Positions 54,163-62,404 of a DNA stretch of 64,000 nt are shown piece after piece. The DNA comes from JAPOXR01 sp965214695 (GTDB taxonomy: Bacteria > Pseudomonadota > Alphaproteobacteria > Rhodobacterales > Rhodobacteraceae), in the NCBI GenBank assembly GCA_965214695.1, contig OZ243967.1, positions 1,302,001 through 1,366,000 of the forward strand, given 5' to 3'. The first letter of the stretch is position 1, and every line of letters begins with the position of its first letter. Under the pieces are notes generated by a model, which saw nothing but the letters and a program-made list of their open reading frames with translations, had not been told where the DNA came from and did no database searches. Position numbers and translations under genes: made by a program.

Positions 54163-56046
54163 ATGGAACCCCTGCAGTTCACGACGGAAATGGCAGTTGT
54201 TCTCGGTCTGCTGGGGTTTACGGTTTTCCTGTTCGTTTCGGAAATCATTCGAATTGACCTGGCAGCACTCCTGGTGCTCGTTCTAGTCGGCATCCTGAGC
54301 TACCTGCCGGGCCTTGACAACCTTGCCGACACCTCCCACCTGTTCGACGGATTTGCCTCGAACGCGGTGATCTCGATCATCGCGGTGATGATTGTCGGTG
54401 CCGGCCTGGACCGGACCGGGCTCATGAGCAAGGTTGCCGCCGCCATCCTGAAGCATGGCGGAACCACGGAAATTCGCGTGCTGCCGATCGTGGCCGGAAC
54501 AGTCGGTCTGATCTCGAGTTTCCTGCAGAATGTCGGTGCGGCGGCGCTGTTCCTGCCCGTCGTCAGCCGGATTTCGGTTCGGTCGGGCATCGCCATAAGC
54601 CGCTTGCTGATGCCGATGGGGTTCTGCGCCATACTCGGCGGAACCATGACCATGGTCGGCTCGTCGCCCCTGATCCTGCTGAACGACTTGATCTTGACCG
54701 CCAATGAGGGCTTGCACGCCCACGACCAGATGGAGCAGTTCGGACTGTTCTCGGTGACGCCGATCGGGGCGGCGCTGGTCGCCACCGGCATTCTCTATTT
54801 CATGCTGCTCGGCCGCTGGGTTCTTCCAGGATCGCCGGAATCGGCCGAAGCTGTGCCCGGGGGCGGAACTGCCGACTACCTGGAGCGTGTCTACGGGCTT
54901 CACGCCGATGTCTTTGAAGTCGAGGTCCCGCCCGACAGCCCGCTGGTCGGGCAGATCCTGGCGGATATCAACAATGACAACAATCTCTACATCATCTCGA
55001 CCTTCTATCGCGGCAAGGTGTCGATGATCCAGATACTGACCGCCGAAATCGCCGCACCTTGCAGGCTGGCCATTGTCGGCAGCGAGGATGTCGTCAGGAA
55101 TTTCGCCGACCGGTACGGGCTGGTGGTGCGGCCGGAGCTGGATGTTTTCATCGAGGAATTCGCACCGACCAATGCCGGTGTTGCAGAACTGGTCATTCCG
55201 CCGGATTCGAAACTGATCGGCAAGACACCGAGACAATTGCTGTTGCGCAAGACCTACGGCCTGAGCCTGATGGCGATCCACCGCGGCGAGGAAACTCTCA
55301 GCCATGTCAAGACCGACGAGCATGAGCCGACGCAGATCGGCCTGGTGCCCTTCCATGACGGCGACATGCTGGTTGCTCACACCCGCTGGGACAATCTGAC
55401 CCGCGTGAAACGTGACCGGAACTTCATCGTCGTGACAACGGATTTTCCGCAGGAGGAGCTGCGGCCGCACAAGGTTGGCTGGGCGGTTCTGTTCCTGGTG
55501 ATTTCGCTGTCGCTCATACTCTTCACCGATGTGCGGCTGTCGCTCTGCCTGCTGACGGGAGCGGTCGGGATGATGTTGAGCCGCGTCCTTAGCATCGACG
55601 AGGCCTACCGCGCCGTTGGCTGGAACACGGTGTTCCTGCTGGCAAGCCTGATCCCGCTCGGGCAGGCGGTGCAGAACACCGGCACCGCCGAATGGATCGC
55701 CCAGCAGATTCTCACGGTCCTGGATGGCTGGCCGGTCTGGTCGCTGCAACTGGGCGTGGCAATTCTTGCCACCGCCTTCTCGCTAGTGATGTCGAATGTC
55801 GGCGCCACCGTGCTCCTGGTTCCGCTGGCGGTCTCCATCGCCATTGCCGCCGGGGCAAACCCGGCGCTGTTTGCCCTGACCGTTGCCATTTCCACGTCGA
55901 ATTCCTTCATCATCCCGACACACCAGGTCAATGCGCTGATCATGGGCCCGGCCGGCTACAAGGTCACCGATTTCCTGAAGAGCGGCGGCATCATGACCAT
56001 CCTCTTCCTGGTGGTCTCCATGGTCATGCTGAACATCGTCTATTGA
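54163..56046 (+). CDS. SLC13/CitT-type permease with two RCK_C (TrkA-C) domains
   Basis: 627-aa inner-membrane transporter. Seven or so N-terminal helices lead to a cytoplasmic segment (residues 230-430) with two TrkA-C-like domains, one near LVGQILADINNDNNLYI and one near SKLIGKTPRQLLLRKTYGLSLM. A second block of helices follows (VLFLVISLSLILFTDVRL onward). Transport-fold features include ISSFLQNVGAAALFLPV and MSNVGATVLLVPLAV, the repeated N-x-G/A-A-x-x-x-P substrate motifs. The anion carried could be sulfate, citrate or another carboxylate. ATG 54163 follows GAGGAG. Confidence 0.9.
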   Translation: MEPLQFTTEMAVVLGLLGFTVFLFVSEIIRIDLAALLVLVLVGILSYLPGLDNLADTSHLFDGFASNAVISIIAVMIVGAGLDRTGLMSKVAAAILKHGGTTEIRVLPIVAGTVGLISSFLQNVGAAALFLPVVSRISVRSGIAISRLLMPMGFCAILGGTMTMVGSSPLILLNDLILTANEGLHAHDQMEQFGLFSVTPIGAALVATGILYFMLLGRWVLPGSPESAEAVPGGGTADYLERVYGLHADVFEVEVPPDSPLVGQILADINNDNNLYIISTFYRGKVSMIQILTAEIAAPCRLAIVGSEDVVRNFADRYGLVVRPELDVFIEEFAPTNAGVAELVIPPDSKLIGKTPRQLLLRKTYGLSLMAIHRGEETLSHVKTDEHEPTQIGLVPFHDGDMLVAHTRWDNLTRVKRDRNFIVVTTDFPQEELRPHKVGWAVLFLVISLSLILFTDVRLSLCLLTGAVGMMLSRVLSIDEAYRAVGWNTVFLLASLIPLGQAVQNTGTAEWIAQQILTVLDGWPVWSLQLGVAILATAFSLVMSNVGATVLLVPLAVSIAIAAGANPALFALTVAISTSNSFIIPTHQVNALIMGPAGYKVTDFLKSGGIMTILFLVVSMVMLNIVY

Positions 56047-56109
56047 CCAGAGATCCGGCCGCTGCCCCAACTCACTTGACCGACAGTGATCGGCCCCTGA
56101 CCCGCAGCC

Positions 56110-56182
56110 GGCAGGACAGGTGAATGGTCAAGACCCGAGATCGTGCGCCACGGCGGCGGGCGGCAGAACAGGTGAATGCTCA
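56110..56182. repeat. Direct repeat pair, 21 nt with two mismatches, 52-nt period
   Basis: ggcaggacaggtgaatggtca (56110-56130) recurs as ggcagaacaggtgaatgctca (56162-56182). The pair lies between the SLC13 permease gene and the vapC remnant, and the second copy touches the remnant's 3' end. Confidence 0.8.
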
Positions 56183-56655
56183 TGGCACGAATTCATGCGC
56201 AGTGACCGCAAGGGGATGTCCGACCAGGCAGGCATCCACGGTCAGCAGAAACACGCCTTCTTCCTGTGCCAGGACCATCATAGGTTTGTCGAACGGGTGC
56301 TTGTGGACCAGCGGTGTCTCGACTTCGCTGACCGCATGCCGCATGGTCATCGGCAAGAACGCCATGTCCTGGTTGCCAGGGGCGGCGACCACATCCCCGG
56401 GGAGAGATGCGGCTCATGCGCGCGACCGACCGATGGCACGGAGGACGGCATCGCCGGCGGGCTGTCGCAAGATGTGCCTCATGCGCGCACCCGGCCGGTG
56501 GCGAGCATCGTGCTTGAGGCGCATCACCCGGATCGAGACTGCACTGACGAAAATTCTGTTCCCGGCAAACGAAGCGCCCGGCGTTCGGCTTCCGGGTACA
56601 TTCCCGGTCTGACCACCAGGTCGAACGAAAGGGACGTATCGAGCAGAGCGCGCAT
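56180..56655 (-). pseudogene. VapC-like PIN-domain toxin, frameshifted
   Basis: ATG 56655 lies 2 nt after the antitoxin stop. Frame 1 gives MRALLDTSLSFDL, the PIN start with its first catalytic Asp, and then breaks. Another frame gives FAGNRIFVSAVSIRVMRLKH. A third gives FLPMTMRHAVSEVE, HKHPFDKPMM and LAQEEGVFLLTVD, the PIN C-terminus. The expected second-domain Trp-Glu (SAVSxWE) reads SIRV. An imperfect 65-nt-period duplication (56406 and 56471) lies inside and would itself break the frame. The toxin cannot be active as written. Confidence 0.75.
56406..56505. repeat. Imperfect direct repeat inside vapC remnant, 65-nt period
   Basis: gatgcggctcatgcgcgc (from 56406) recurs as gatgtgcctcatgcgcgc (from 56471), and the similarity extends over about 35 nt. 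A 65-nt shift is not a multiple of three, so a duplication here would disrupt the toxin frame. Confidence 0.7.
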
Positions 56656-56657
56656 GT

Positions 56658-56927
56658 TCAGTCCGGCTTCGCCTTGTCGAGGCCAAACACCTTCCGGCTG
56701 AAGGCGGGATCGTTGAATTCCTCCGGCCAGCCTTCCCCTTCACCCTCGATCCCGAGCCGGCGGCGGGCAGCTACCAGCTTGTCGAAACCGACCCCACCTC
56801 GCCAGTCAAGACGCTCCAGCTCGGCCGTCGGGTGGCCATGATTCGTGAGGATCACGCGCTCGCCATTGCGGGCAGCGGCGAGCAATTCGGAGAGGCGTGT
56901 CTTTGCCTCGAGGACGGACAATTCCAT
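56658..56927 (-). CDS. Phd/VapB-type antitoxin (prevent-host-death family)
   Basis: 89-aa antitoxin. MELSVLEAKTRLSELLAAAR is the Phd/YefM N-terminal signature (beta strand plus helix), followed by GERVILTNHGHPTAELERL. The C-terminal half (GEGWPEEFNDPAFSRKVFGL) would neutralise the toxin. I chose ATG 56927; 29 more upstream codons are open but unlike the family. The gene looks intact, although the toxin gene after it is broken. Confidence 0.88.
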   Translation of the reverse strand: MELSVLEAKTRLSELLAAARNGERVILTNHGHPTAELERLDWRGGVGFDKLVAARRRLGIEGEGEGWPEEFNDPAFSRKVFGLDKAKPD

Positions 56928-57074
56928 CGTGGATCGCTGCTGGCCCGATGTTTCCCTGGCAAATCCACCGCCATGATCGCCAAGGATCATGACGACATTC
57001 AGGCCGCCGGTCATCAGGGAGAGTCCGCTGTCAGTCTCGTGCCGTGCAGGGGTGCTGCTCGGAATTGGGCGGGC

Positions 57075-58181
57075 TCAACTTTCGGGTGTTTCGGCGGCGT
57101 CCAGCGCTTCCGGGAGCGCGGCCTCCAAGAGGTCCAGATCCTCCTTCCTGCCGGCCGAGACACGGATGCAGCGGTCCTGCGGTGCCACGAATGGCTTGCG
57201 CACGAAAATGCCCCGATCGAGCAGTGCCTCCATCACCCGGGTTGCAAATGGGCCGCCATCTCCGCAATCGATGGCGACGAAATTTGCACCGGACGGGATC
57301 GCAGCCAGCCCGTTTGCACGGGCGATCCCGGCGATGCGCCGGCGGGCCTGGTCGATGTTGTGAACCGTTCGGGCAAGGCCTTCCTGGTCGGCCAGCGCCG
57401 CGACTGCCCCGGCCTGGGAAATCCGGCACATGCCGAAATGGTTCCGGATCTTGTCAAAGGCCGAGATCAGCCGTGCATTGCCCACCGCGTAGCCGACCCG
57501 GGCACCGGCCATGCCATATGCCTTGGAGAAGGTGCGCATCCTGATCACCCTCGCATTGTCGACATCGATCGGCGCAGGCGCGCCGGGAATGCACTCCACA
57601 TAGGCCTCGTCGAGCACCAGCAGGCTTGCCGCCGGGACCCGGTCAATGAGCCTCCTGATGGTGCCGGCATCATGCCAGGTTCCCATGGGATTGTCCGGAT
57701 TTGCCAGGTAGATCAGCGCCGCGCCCGACTCCGTGGCGGCCCCGAGCAACCCGTCCGGGTCCTCGTGGTCGTCCCGATACGGCACCTGCACCAGCTTGCC
57801 GCCATAGCCGGCCACGTGAAAGCCGAAGGTCGGATAGGCACCTCTGGAGGTGACCACCCTGGTCCCTGGTGTCACGACCATGCGCACCAGGTATCCCAGA
57901 AGCCCGTCGATACCCTCGCCCACGACCACGTTGTCGGCGCCAACACCCAGATGGGCGGCCAGCGCAGATTTGAGATCATGGTTTTCCGGATCGCCATACA
58001 TCCAGACATCGCCCGCCGCCCGGCGCATGGCCTCCACGGCCTGCGGCGAGGGTCCGAACACGTTCTCATTGGCACCGATCCGGGCCAGGAATTTCCGCTC
58101 CCGTGCCCGCTCCGCCGCCTCCGGCCCGACAAAGGGAACCGTCGCCGGCAATCCTTCAACGAGATCGGTCAGTTTCGGCAT
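57075..58181 (-). CDS. hisC: Histidinol-phosphate aminotransferase family protein
   Basis: 368-aa class I/II PLP aminotransferase. The PLP Lys is in RTFSKAYGMAGARVGYAVG. IGANENVFGPSP near the N-terminus, YGDPENHDLKSALA, LANPDNPMGTW and LVLDEAYVECIP are typical of HisC. I chose ATG 58181 (MPKLTDLVEGLP); the 26 upstream residues are not conserved. Some members act on phenylalanine or other substrates instead, so histidine biosynthesis is likely but not certain. No other his gene is nearby. Confidence 0.85.
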   Translation of the reverse strand: MPKLTDLVEGLPATVPFVGPEAAERARERKFLARIGANENVFGPSPQAVEAMRRAAGDVWMYGDPENHDLKSALAAHLGVGADNVVVGEGIDGLLGYLVRMVVTPGTRVVTSRGAYPTFGFHVAGYGGKLVQVPYRDDHEDPDGLLGAATESGAALIYLANPDNPMGTWHDAGTIRRLIDRVPAASLLVLDEAYVECIPGAPAPIDVDNARVIRMRTFSKAYGMAGARVGYAVGNARLISAFDKIRNHFGMCRISQAGAVAALADQEGLARTVHNIDQARRRIAGIARANGLAAIPSGANFVAIDCGDGGPFATRVMEALLDRGIFVRKPFVAPQDRCIRVSAGRKEDLDLLEAALPEALDAAETPES

Positions 58182-58280
58182 GCATCTGCTCCCGGTCACT
58201 TGCATCCATTCCGGCCCACTCCTTGCCCCGGGCACCGGCCCTACCCAGGCGGCCGGCACGCTCCTCGCCCGGACACCGCA

Positions 58281-59369
58281 TCAGGCGGCTGGCAGTTTCC
58301 CGCCCCAACCGGCCGACTGCATCTCGACCAGGCGGGAGCTGGTCCGCTCGAATTCGAAGGCGCCGCTGCCTTCGGCATAGAGCTGATGCGGCCCGGCCGC
58401 CGCCGACACCACCAAGCGGGTTCCCGATTCGTAGAGTGCATCGATCAGCATGACAAACCGCTTTGCCTCGTTGTGGTTGGCCCGGCTCATTCGCGGAATA
58501 TTCTCGATCATCAGCAGCCGTACCGCCCCGGAAATTGCCAGGAAATCGGCAGGACCGTAGGGGCGGGCACACAGATCGGCAAAATCGGCCCGGGCAGCAC
58601 CGTTGGCATAGCACGGCAAGGCGATCTGCCGCCCCTTGATCGTCAGCGTCAACTCCCGGCCCGCAGCCCCGACAAGGTCGTCCCAGATCCGGTTGATCTG
58701 CCGCACGGACCCGTCATCGGCGGGCGTGAACCAGACAGGCTGGCCGGACAGTTTGCCCTGGCGGTAATCCTCGCCACCGACGAGTTCATGGACATGCATC
58801 TTCCTGCGGATCAAGTCGACGAACGGCACGAACAGGTGGCGGTTCAGCCCGAACTTGTAGAGTTCCTCCGGAGGCCGGTTGGACGTTGTCACCACCACCA
58901 CGCCCTGGCTGAAGAGCCGTTCGAACAGGCGGCCGACGATCATGGCGTCGGCAATGTCATCGATCTGCATCTCGTCGAGACACAGCAATTCAACCTCCCC
59001 TGCCACCTGGTCGGCAGCCGGGATCACCGCGTCGCTGACCTCCGACTTCCTGATCTCGTGCAAACTGGCATGGACCGTCTGCATGAATTCAAGGAAATGC
59101 ACCCGCTTCCGGCTGGCGGTCGCGACATGGTCGAAGAACAGGTCCATCAGCATTGATTTTCCCCGTCCGACCTGCCCCCACAGATAGATGCCTGGCGGCG
59201 GTCCTTGCCTGCGTATGATGCCGGCAATCCGGGACCGCCCTCCCCTCCGGCGCCGGAAATGGCCGTGCAACCCCTCCAGCACCGCCAGTGCCGCCAACTG
59301 GTCCTGGTCGGGCCTGAGTGCGCCCGAGGATGTGGCCAACCGGTAGATTTCCGTCAGCGTGTTGGACAT
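58281..59369 (-). CDS. zapE: Cell division protein ZapE (AFG1-like ATPase)
   Basis: 362-aa P-loop ATPase associated with FtsZ in proteobacteria and related to mitochondrial AFG1. Walker A is GQVGRGKSMLMD and Walker B is LLCLDEMQIDDIADAM. TTSNRPPEELYKFGLNRHLF is the family signature, and the C-terminal NHNEAKRFVMLIDALYESG matches. ATG 59369 (MSNTLTEIYRLA) is preferred over a start 10 codons upstream. Confidence 0.93.
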   Translation of the reverse strand: MSNTLTEIYRLATSSGALRPDQDQLAALAVLEGLHGHFRRRRGGRSRIAGIIRRQGPPPGIYLWGQVGRGKSMLMDLFFDHVATASRKRVHFLEFMQTVHASLHEIRKSEVSDAVIPAADQVAGEVELLCLDEMQIDDIADAMIVGRLFERLFSQGVVVVTTSNRPPEELYKFGLNRHLFVPFVDLIRRKMHVHELVGGEDYRQGKLSGQPVWFTPADDGSVRQINRIWDDLVGAAGRELTLTIKGRQIALPCYANGAARADFADLCARPYGPADFLAISGAVRLLMIENIPRMSRANHNEAKRFVMLIDALYESGTRLVVSAAAGPHQLYAEGSGAFEFERTSSRLVEMQSAGWGGKLPAA

Positions 59370-59444
59370 GCCGGCCTCCTTCCGCATTCGGCACATCATT
59401 CCGCCCCGGCATCCCTGCCGGGGCCCGGCCAGCGGCGACGCATG

Positions 59445-60470
59445 TCAGCCAATGCAGATGTCACGCAACCGCAACCACTGGCTGTCCGTCATCAGCGGCT
59501 CGTAAGGATTGTCTCCGGGCTCGTCGGCCACCAGCCCTGCCCTGTCGGCAACCCGACCGAAGGGCGTGCTCGAGAATCCGGCCCTGGTAAATTCCTCAAG
59601 GAGGCGTGCATCATCGACCACGGCCGGATTTTCCTCAGGCAGCGATCGGGAATATTCGATCACCGGCCGGTCATCTATGCCACGCTCCAGGGCAAGATAG
59701 GTTGCCACGCCAATTCCGGCATGGCTCAGAAACCGGTCAAACGGCCCGGATGTCTCGGCAGCGGCCAGCTCCAGCAAGGCATAGCCGGCAACCACCTCCG
59801 GCCCGTCGAATTCCTCGAGCACGGATGCACCGACGACAATGATTGATCCGGGCAGCATCAGGCTCCTGACCGCCCGGTCGGCCACAATCCGCAGCCTGTA
59901 GCGAGCATCTGGAAAGATGCGTCTCTCGAGAACGGAAATCGACTGCAATCCCTTCCCGCTTCTGCACTCGCCGCCTCGTTCATCGGCCAGGGCGGCAAAC
60001 ACTCTCTCGCCGATCTCCGATTGCTGCCGGTAGGAGACCAGGCCCGCCACATGCGGAGCAATCCGGTCGAAGAACGCCACCGCCGGAACCACGATCAATG
60101 CCAGGATGACCATGAACAGGGCAACGCCGCGCAGTGACAGGCCCGATCTGGACAGCTGTTCATTGTAGCTTGCAATGATGTCGTCGAGCACAGAGATCGC
60201 GGTCGAATCGGACACTTCGAGGGTTTCCTCGAACTCGCTGTCAGGCGAATAGATTGCCGGCAAGCCACGTTGGCGTTTTCGCCGGATCGCGTCACATGAC
60301 CACTGGACGATGACCTGGTTGCCCTTGCTGATCAGCGTGAGCATCGAGGCATCGATCTTGATCACCACCTCCATGCCCGGATCATTGGGAAGCTGGTGCC
60401 AGATACCGAGGCACTCGAGAAGTTCGAAATCGACCAGTCGCTCGCTGGCGCGCTTCTTCTCCTTCAGCAT
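59445..60470 (-). CDS. M48-like membrane protein without the zinc-binding motif
   Basis: 341-aa protein with a cytosolic N-terminal domain (residues 1-110), one clear transmembrane helix (GVALFMVILALIVVPAVAFF), and a C-terminal domain of about 200 residues. That domain has a segment MLPGSIIVVGASVLEEFDGPE that looks like the strand before the active-site helix of M48 peptidases. The helix itself reads VVAGYALLELA where HExxH is expected, so it should lack zinc catalysis. It may be a pseudo-peptidase with a binding role. I recognise no characterised homologue. Confidence 0.6.
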   Translation of the reverse strand: MLKEKKRASERLVDFELLECLGIWHQLPNDPGMEVVIKIDASMLTLISKGNQVIVQWSCDAIRRKRQRGLPAIYSPDSEFEETLEVSDSTAISVLDDIIASYNEQLSRSGLSLRGVALFMVILALIVVPAVAFFDRIAPHVAGLVSYRQQSEIGERVFAALADERGGECRSGKGLQSISVLERRIFPDARYRLRIVADRAVRSLMLPGSIIVVGASVLEEFDGPEVVAGYALLELAAAETSGPFDRFLSHAGIGVATYLALERGIDDRPVIEYSRSLPEENPAVVDDARLLEEFTRAGFSSTPFGRVADRAGLVADEPGDNPYEPLMTDSQWLRLRDICIG

Positions 60471-60526
60471 GACTCCTCGCCGATCATGTCCCGCATGACC
60501 TGGTCCCGGAACCGTCGGCGCCCTGC

Positions 60527-62158
60527 TCAGCCCGACCGGGCAATCTTCCGCAACTCGAATTTCTGTATCTTGCCGGTCGCGGTCTTGGGCAAGTCCCGGA
60601 AGGCGATGCCTTTCGGAGTCTTGAATCCGGCCAGGGATTTTCGGCAGAAGGCGATGAGTTCACCTTCATCGGCCCTGGCGCCTTCCTTCAATTCGACGAA
60701 TGCAAACGGGACCTCCCCCCATTTTTCATCAGGCCTGGCAACGACGGCACAGAGCGACACTGCCGGATGGTGCATCAACACCCCCTCCACCTCGACCGAC
60801 GACACGTTTTCGCCACCGGAAATGATGATGTCCTTGGAGCGGTCGGCGATCTGGATGTAGCCATCCTCCTGCAGCACGGCAATGTCGCCGGTTCGAAAAT
60901 ATCCACCATCAAGCGCCTCGCGGGTCGCCGCCGGGTTCCGGTAATACCCCTTCATCACCGAATTGCCCTGCATGACGATCTCGCCGAGCGAAGCCCCGTC
61001 CGGCGCCACCTGCTTCCCGGACTCTGCATTGACCACGGTGATGCGCTCCATGGTCGGTATCAGCACGCCCTGCCGGGCCTTCCGGGCCGCCCGGTCGGCC
61101 TGGTCGAGATCATTCCAGAGGGCATCCTTCCAGACGCATTCGGTGACATGGCCATAGGTCTCGGTCAGCCCGTAGACATGGGTCACGTTGAAACCCAGAT
61201 CCTCGACCGCCTGCAACGTGGCAGCAGCCGGGGGAGCACCGGCTGTAAACACCTCGACCCGGTGGTCGAACGACCGACGGTCCTCGCTGGCGGCGTTGGC
61301 AAGCAGGTTCAGGACGATCGGGGCGCCGCCGAAATGGGTGACCCGCTCATCGGCAATCGCCCGGTAGATGGCCCCGGCCGAAATGTCCCGGCAGCAGATC
61401 ACCGTTCCGCCCACGGCCGGCATCATCCAGGAATGGTTCCAGCCATTGCAGTGAAACAATGGAACGATGGCCAGGAATTTCGGATACAGCGTCATTCGCC
61501 AGCTGATGACCGTTCCCATGGTCATCAGATATGCTCCACGGTGATGACAGACCACGCCCTTCGGTCGCCCGGTGGTTCCCGAGGTGTAGTTGAGGGAGAT
61601 GCTCTCCCACTCATCCTGCGGCATGATCCAGCGGAAATCGCCGGAGCCGGTGGACAGGAATGCCTCGTATTCACGATACTGCCCGGTCGGCGGATACCCT
61701 GCTCCGGTATCGGCGACCTCGATGATTTCCGGCGGGGATGATTCCATCATCTCCAGCGCCGCCTCGGCAACCGGCAGGTACTGGGTATCGACAAAGGCAA
61801 TCCGCGGCCGCGCATGATCGAAGATATAGGCGATGGTCCCGGCATCGAGGCGAATATTGATGGCATTGAGGACCGCCGAGCAGGCCGGGACGGCAAAATG
61901 GGTCTCCACCGCCGCCGGTATGTTCGGCAGGATGGTCGACACCACCTCTCCGGGCCGAACCCCTGCCGATTCCAGCGCCCCGGCCAGGCAGGTCACCCGG
62001 TGGTGATACCGGGCGTAGTCGATCCGCCAGTCACCATAGACCAGCGCCTCGAATTCGGGATACACCTCCCGCGCCCGGTTGAGATGTGACAGCGGCGTGA
62101 GCGGCACGAAATTCGCTTCGCACCGCTCCAGCCCGATTTCGTCGTCCAGCCAGCCCAT
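60527..62158 (-). CDS. Acyl-CoA synthetase (AMP-dependent ligase)
   Basis: 543-aa member of the ANL superfamily, activating a fatty or other carboxylic acid to its CoA thioester. Signature motifs are YTSGTTGRPKGVVCHHRGA (P-loop), VYGLTETYGHV (A5), YFRTGDIAVLQEDGYIQIADR (A7/A8) and the catalytic Lys in LPKTATGKIQKFELR (A10). ATG 62158 has TGGAG upstream. Its similarity is to medium-chain or methylmercaptopropionate-type ligases. The next gene is a beta-oxidation enzyme on the same strand, 246 nt upstream, which fits fatty-acid use. Confidence 0.93.
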   Translation of the reverse strand: MGWLDDEIGLERCEANFVPLTPLSHLNRAREVYPEFEALVYGDWRIDYARYHHRVTCLAGALESAGVRPGEVVSTILPNIPAAVETHFAVPACSAVLNAINIRLDAGTIAYIFDHARPRIAFVDTQYLPVAEAALEMMESSPPEIIEVADTGAGYPPTGQYREYEAFLSTGSGDFRWIMPQDEWESISLNYTSGTTGRPKGVVCHHRGAYLMTMGTVISWRMTLYPKFLAIVPLFHCNGWNHSWMMPAVGGTVICCRDISAGAIYRAIADERVTHFGGAPIVLNLLANAASEDRRSFDHRVEVFTAGAPPAAATLQAVEDLGFNVTHVYGLTETYGHVTECVWKDALWNDLDQADRAARKARQGVLIPTMERITVVNAESGKQVAPDGASLGEIVMQGNSVMKGYYRNPAATREALDGGYFRTGDIAVLQEDGYIQIADRSKDIIISGGENVSSVEVEGVLMHHPAVSLCAVVARPDEKWGEVPFAFVELKEGARADEGELIAFCRKSLAGFKTPKGIAFRDLPKTATGKIQKFELRKIARSG

Positions 62159-62404
62159 CAGTTCTCCACCCAATCAGACCAGTTTTCTCCGGCAGACCTA
62201 ATGAACCAACCGGCAATTGTTGTAAATCGCATCCGTCCCGTCACGTCTCGACTCGACGGTCCGACCGGGGCAGCGACAGTCCCGAATTCTGCCACCGGCA
62301 ATGCCCGAAGCTGCGACACCGAACGGCATTGCCGCTCGCAGACCTCCTGCCGGGCCGCCCGGTCCCTGTCAGTGGATGCCGCTGGCGACTTCCGTCGCCT
62401 CGTC

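Noticed and set aside
56832..59156. 774-codon open frame on the plus strand opposite hisC and zapE
   Set aside because: It covers two well-supported minus-strand genes and has no recognisable domain. It is an antisense shadow.
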